From positions 3,410,001 through 3,474,000 of the forward strand of contig NZ_QYUQ01000002.1 in NCBI RefSeq assembly GCF_003590835.1: DNA of 64,000 bases, read 5' to 3'. The notes under the pieces were generated by a model. The model made no database searches. It saw nothing but the letters and a program-made list of their open reading frames with translations, and was not told the origin of the DNA. A program made the translations under genes and the position numbers. The DNA is from Noviherbaspirillum sedimenti. GTDB taxonomy: Bacteria > Pseudomonadota > Gammaproteobacteria > Burkholderiales > Burkholderiaceae_D. Within the stretch, counting starts at the first letter, position 1, and each line of letters opens with the position of its first letter. Shown in pieces: positions 62,840 to 64,000 of this stretch.

Positions 62840-63694
62840 TTAACCAAATTCCCGCATCCGGCGCACCAGTTCCGGCCAGCCGGGCGGCTGGTAGCCCGTG
62901 ACCTCACGAAAGCGGCTGGAGTCCAGCGAGCGGTCTATCGTCAGCTTGTCATCAGGCGTAATCGTGATCGTCTTGCCGTAGGCCTGAGCTACCAGTTCAA
63001 GCAAGTCAAATTTATTGATGGGCTCAGCGGAGACATGATAAAGCCCGCGTAGCGCTGGGTTTGGCACGACGAAATCGCGCATGACACGCGCTAGCTCGAC
63101 TGTTGGCAATCCCGAAAAAATGGCGCGTGTGAACCCTTTGATGGGCCCCTGCTGCGCCAGGAACCAGCTCACCAGCCCATGTGCGCTGCTGAGTTCCTGG
63201 CCGATGATCGAGGTGCGCAATGTGATCGCATGGGGATAGTCGACCTCGCCCAGGTATTTGCTCCGTCCATAGAGGTCTTGCGCGTCCGACGCGTCCTGTT
63301 CACGGTACATGCCCTTTGTGCCGGCAAATACGCAGTCGGTGCTCATGTGAATCAGCCGGGCACCAGCCAGATCGCAAAGTCGGGCTAACCTGTGCGGCAG
63401 AAGCGCATTGATGGGGAGTGCGGCCAGAGGATCGTCGGCTTCGGCGAGCTGCTTTACCAGGCCGACGCAGTTAATGACCACGTCTGGCCGCACTTTTACG
63501 AAAAGAGCAGACAGCGAGTCCTGATTATCGACATCCACCCCGACAACAATTTTATCCGCCAGGGATTTTGAAAAAAACTGCCGCACGCCACCGCTGCGTG
63601 CCGCGCCAAAAACGTCATATTGATCATTTTCCGAAAAATAGCGGAAAACAACATTCCCCAACATTCCAGACACGCCTAAAATTAAAATCTTCAT
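62840..63694 (-). CDS. RmlD-like sugar reductase of the L-FucNAc/L-QuiNAc pathway
   Basis: This 284-residue SDR has the cofactor motif GVSGMLGN, HMSTDCVFAG and YGRSKYLGEV (Tyr-x3-Lys), the RmlD (dTDP-4-dehydrorhamnose reductase) layout, although no dTDP-rhamnose genes accompany it. In FnlABC clusters the second enzyme (CapF/WbjC/FnlB) has a cupin domain that is absent here; the RmlD-type replacement is known from WbvR in the UDP-L-RhaNAc/L-QuiNAc route. So the pathway may give L-QuiNAc rather than L-FucNAc. Confidence 0.82.
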   Translation of the reverse strand: MKILILGVSGMLGNVVFRYFSENDQYDVFGAARSGGVRQFFSKSLADKIVVGVDVDNQDSLSALFVKVRPDVVINCVGLVKQLAEADDPLAALPINALLPHRLARLCDLAGARLIHMSTDCVFAGTKGMYREQDASDAQDLYGRSKYLGEVDYPHAITLRTSIIGQELSSAHGLVSWFLAQQGPIKGFTRAIFSGLPTVELARVMRDFVVPNPALRGLYHVSAEPINKFDLLELVAQAYGKTITITPDDKLTIDRSLDSSRFREVTGYQPPGWPELVRRMREFG

Positions 63695-63756
63695 ATAGTT
63701 ATCGTCAGCAGATATAGAAATTTCTGGTCAAGTACTGCTGCCCTCTGGGGGGCAAT

Positions 63757-64000
63757 TTACTTTTGGTCCTGACGCACCGTCAGGACATCCTCGAAATGCG
63801 AGATCAGTGTTCTGGTGAGCATGTTGCTGTCGTAATGCTTTTTGAAGTATTGCTGCCCATTCTGACCCATTCGCTCCCGCTCGAGATCCGACATACTTGA
63901 CAACTGCTTGATGGCTTTGGCTAGAGACGACGCGTCTTCTGCAGCGCAACTAATCCCGGCATTTGCCTCCATCACGATGCGCGCGCCTTCGCCATTCATA
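63757..64000 (-). CDS. Family 4 glycosyltransferase, C-terminal part (cut by window edge)
   Basis: The last 80 residues of a GT4 protein are visible: GEGARIVMEANAGISC, DASSLAKAIKQLSSM and LERERMGQNGQQYFKKHYD, the usual C-terminal GT4 helices. The rest lies beyond position 64000. Position next to the deoxysugar genes is like WbuB, an L-FucNAc transferase; assignment is by context. Confidence 0.75.
   Translation of the reverse strand, partial: MNGEGARIVMEANAGISCAAEDASSLAKAIKQLSSMSDLERERMGQNGQQYFKKHYDSNMLTRTLISHFEDVLTVRQDQK

Noticed and set aside
1..64000. Mobile element, prophage or CRISPR explanation for the gene blocks
   Set aside because: No transposase, integrase, terminal inverted repeats, att-like repeats beside the tRNA, or regularly spaced repeats were seen; the island edges are plain junctions in gene fragments.

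Overview
The window looks like a chromosomal stretch of a betaproteobacterium of the order Burkholderiales, probably family Oxalobacteraceae (Herbaspirillum/Collimonas/Noviherbaspirillum type). This is inferred from gene content (CoA-ester catabolism, LysR, AraC and PucR regulators, orphan branched-chain-amino-acid-type binding proteins, DbpA, initiator tRNA) and protein character; no 16S rRNA gene is present. I see no transposase, integrase, phage gene or CRISPR array.

Region 1 (1-11.9 kb) is accessory metabolism between two near-identical cupin genes (110-493 and 11464-11847) that form direct repeats. Between them lie a minus-strand trio (a 49-residue metallothionein-like protein, a small lipoprotein, a di-heme peroxidase) with an AraC regulator; a mevalonate-catabolism module (class II HMG-CoA reductase, HMG-CoA lyase, periplasmic binding protein) divergent from a GAF-PucR regulator with a 21-bp palindrome between them; and a sorbosone-dehydrogenase-like lipoprotein followed by what looks like the tail of a deleted cytochrome c gene.

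Region 2 (11.9-32.5 kb) is mostly housekeeping: an SsuABC-type importer, an SUV3-like helicase, a PAS-GGDEF-EAL protein, initiator tRNA, DbpA, two MFS transporters, HPII-type catalase, a doubly broken AsmA gene, an Xni-like nuclease, an NYN-LOTUS protein, a K+-channel-like protein and a thioesterase.

Region 3 (32.7-54.1 kb) is a CoA-ester catabolic island. Its left edge is a truncated etfB; its right edge is a 110-bp internally deleted copy of the NYN-LOTUS gene. It contains the parts expected for itaconate catabolism (LysR, itaconyl-CoA-hydratase-like protein, acyl-CoA dehydrogenase, MmgE/PrpD protein, class III CoA-transferase, citramalyl-CoA-lyase-like CitE protein). These are split by a second set: DUF35 protein plus thiolase, an SDR, an R-hydratase, alcohol and aldehyde dehydrogenases, a single-chain biotin-dependent acyl-CoA carboxylase and a binding protein. 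Two acyl-CoA ligases follow. Both divergent promoter regions of the island contain the same 11-mer. Together the genes could take a branched alcohol or acid through CoA activation, beta-oxidation or carboxylation, and C5-dicarboxyl-CoA cleavage to acetyl-CoA and pyruvate. The natural substrate is unknown.

Region 4 (54.1-64 kb) is surface polysaccharide biosynthesis, all on the minus strand: a gtr-like operon (GtrB-type glycosyltransferase, methyltransferase, GtrA flippase, polytopic GT-C-like protein) and a nucleotide-sugar cluster (GT4 glycosyltransferase, RmlD-like reductase, FnlA/CapE-type dehydratase, 2-epimerase, WbpV-like reductase, phosphoglycosyl transferase, NeuD/PglD-like acyltransferase) that points to N-acetyl-L-fucosamine or L-quinovosamine. 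It runs off the right end of the window.
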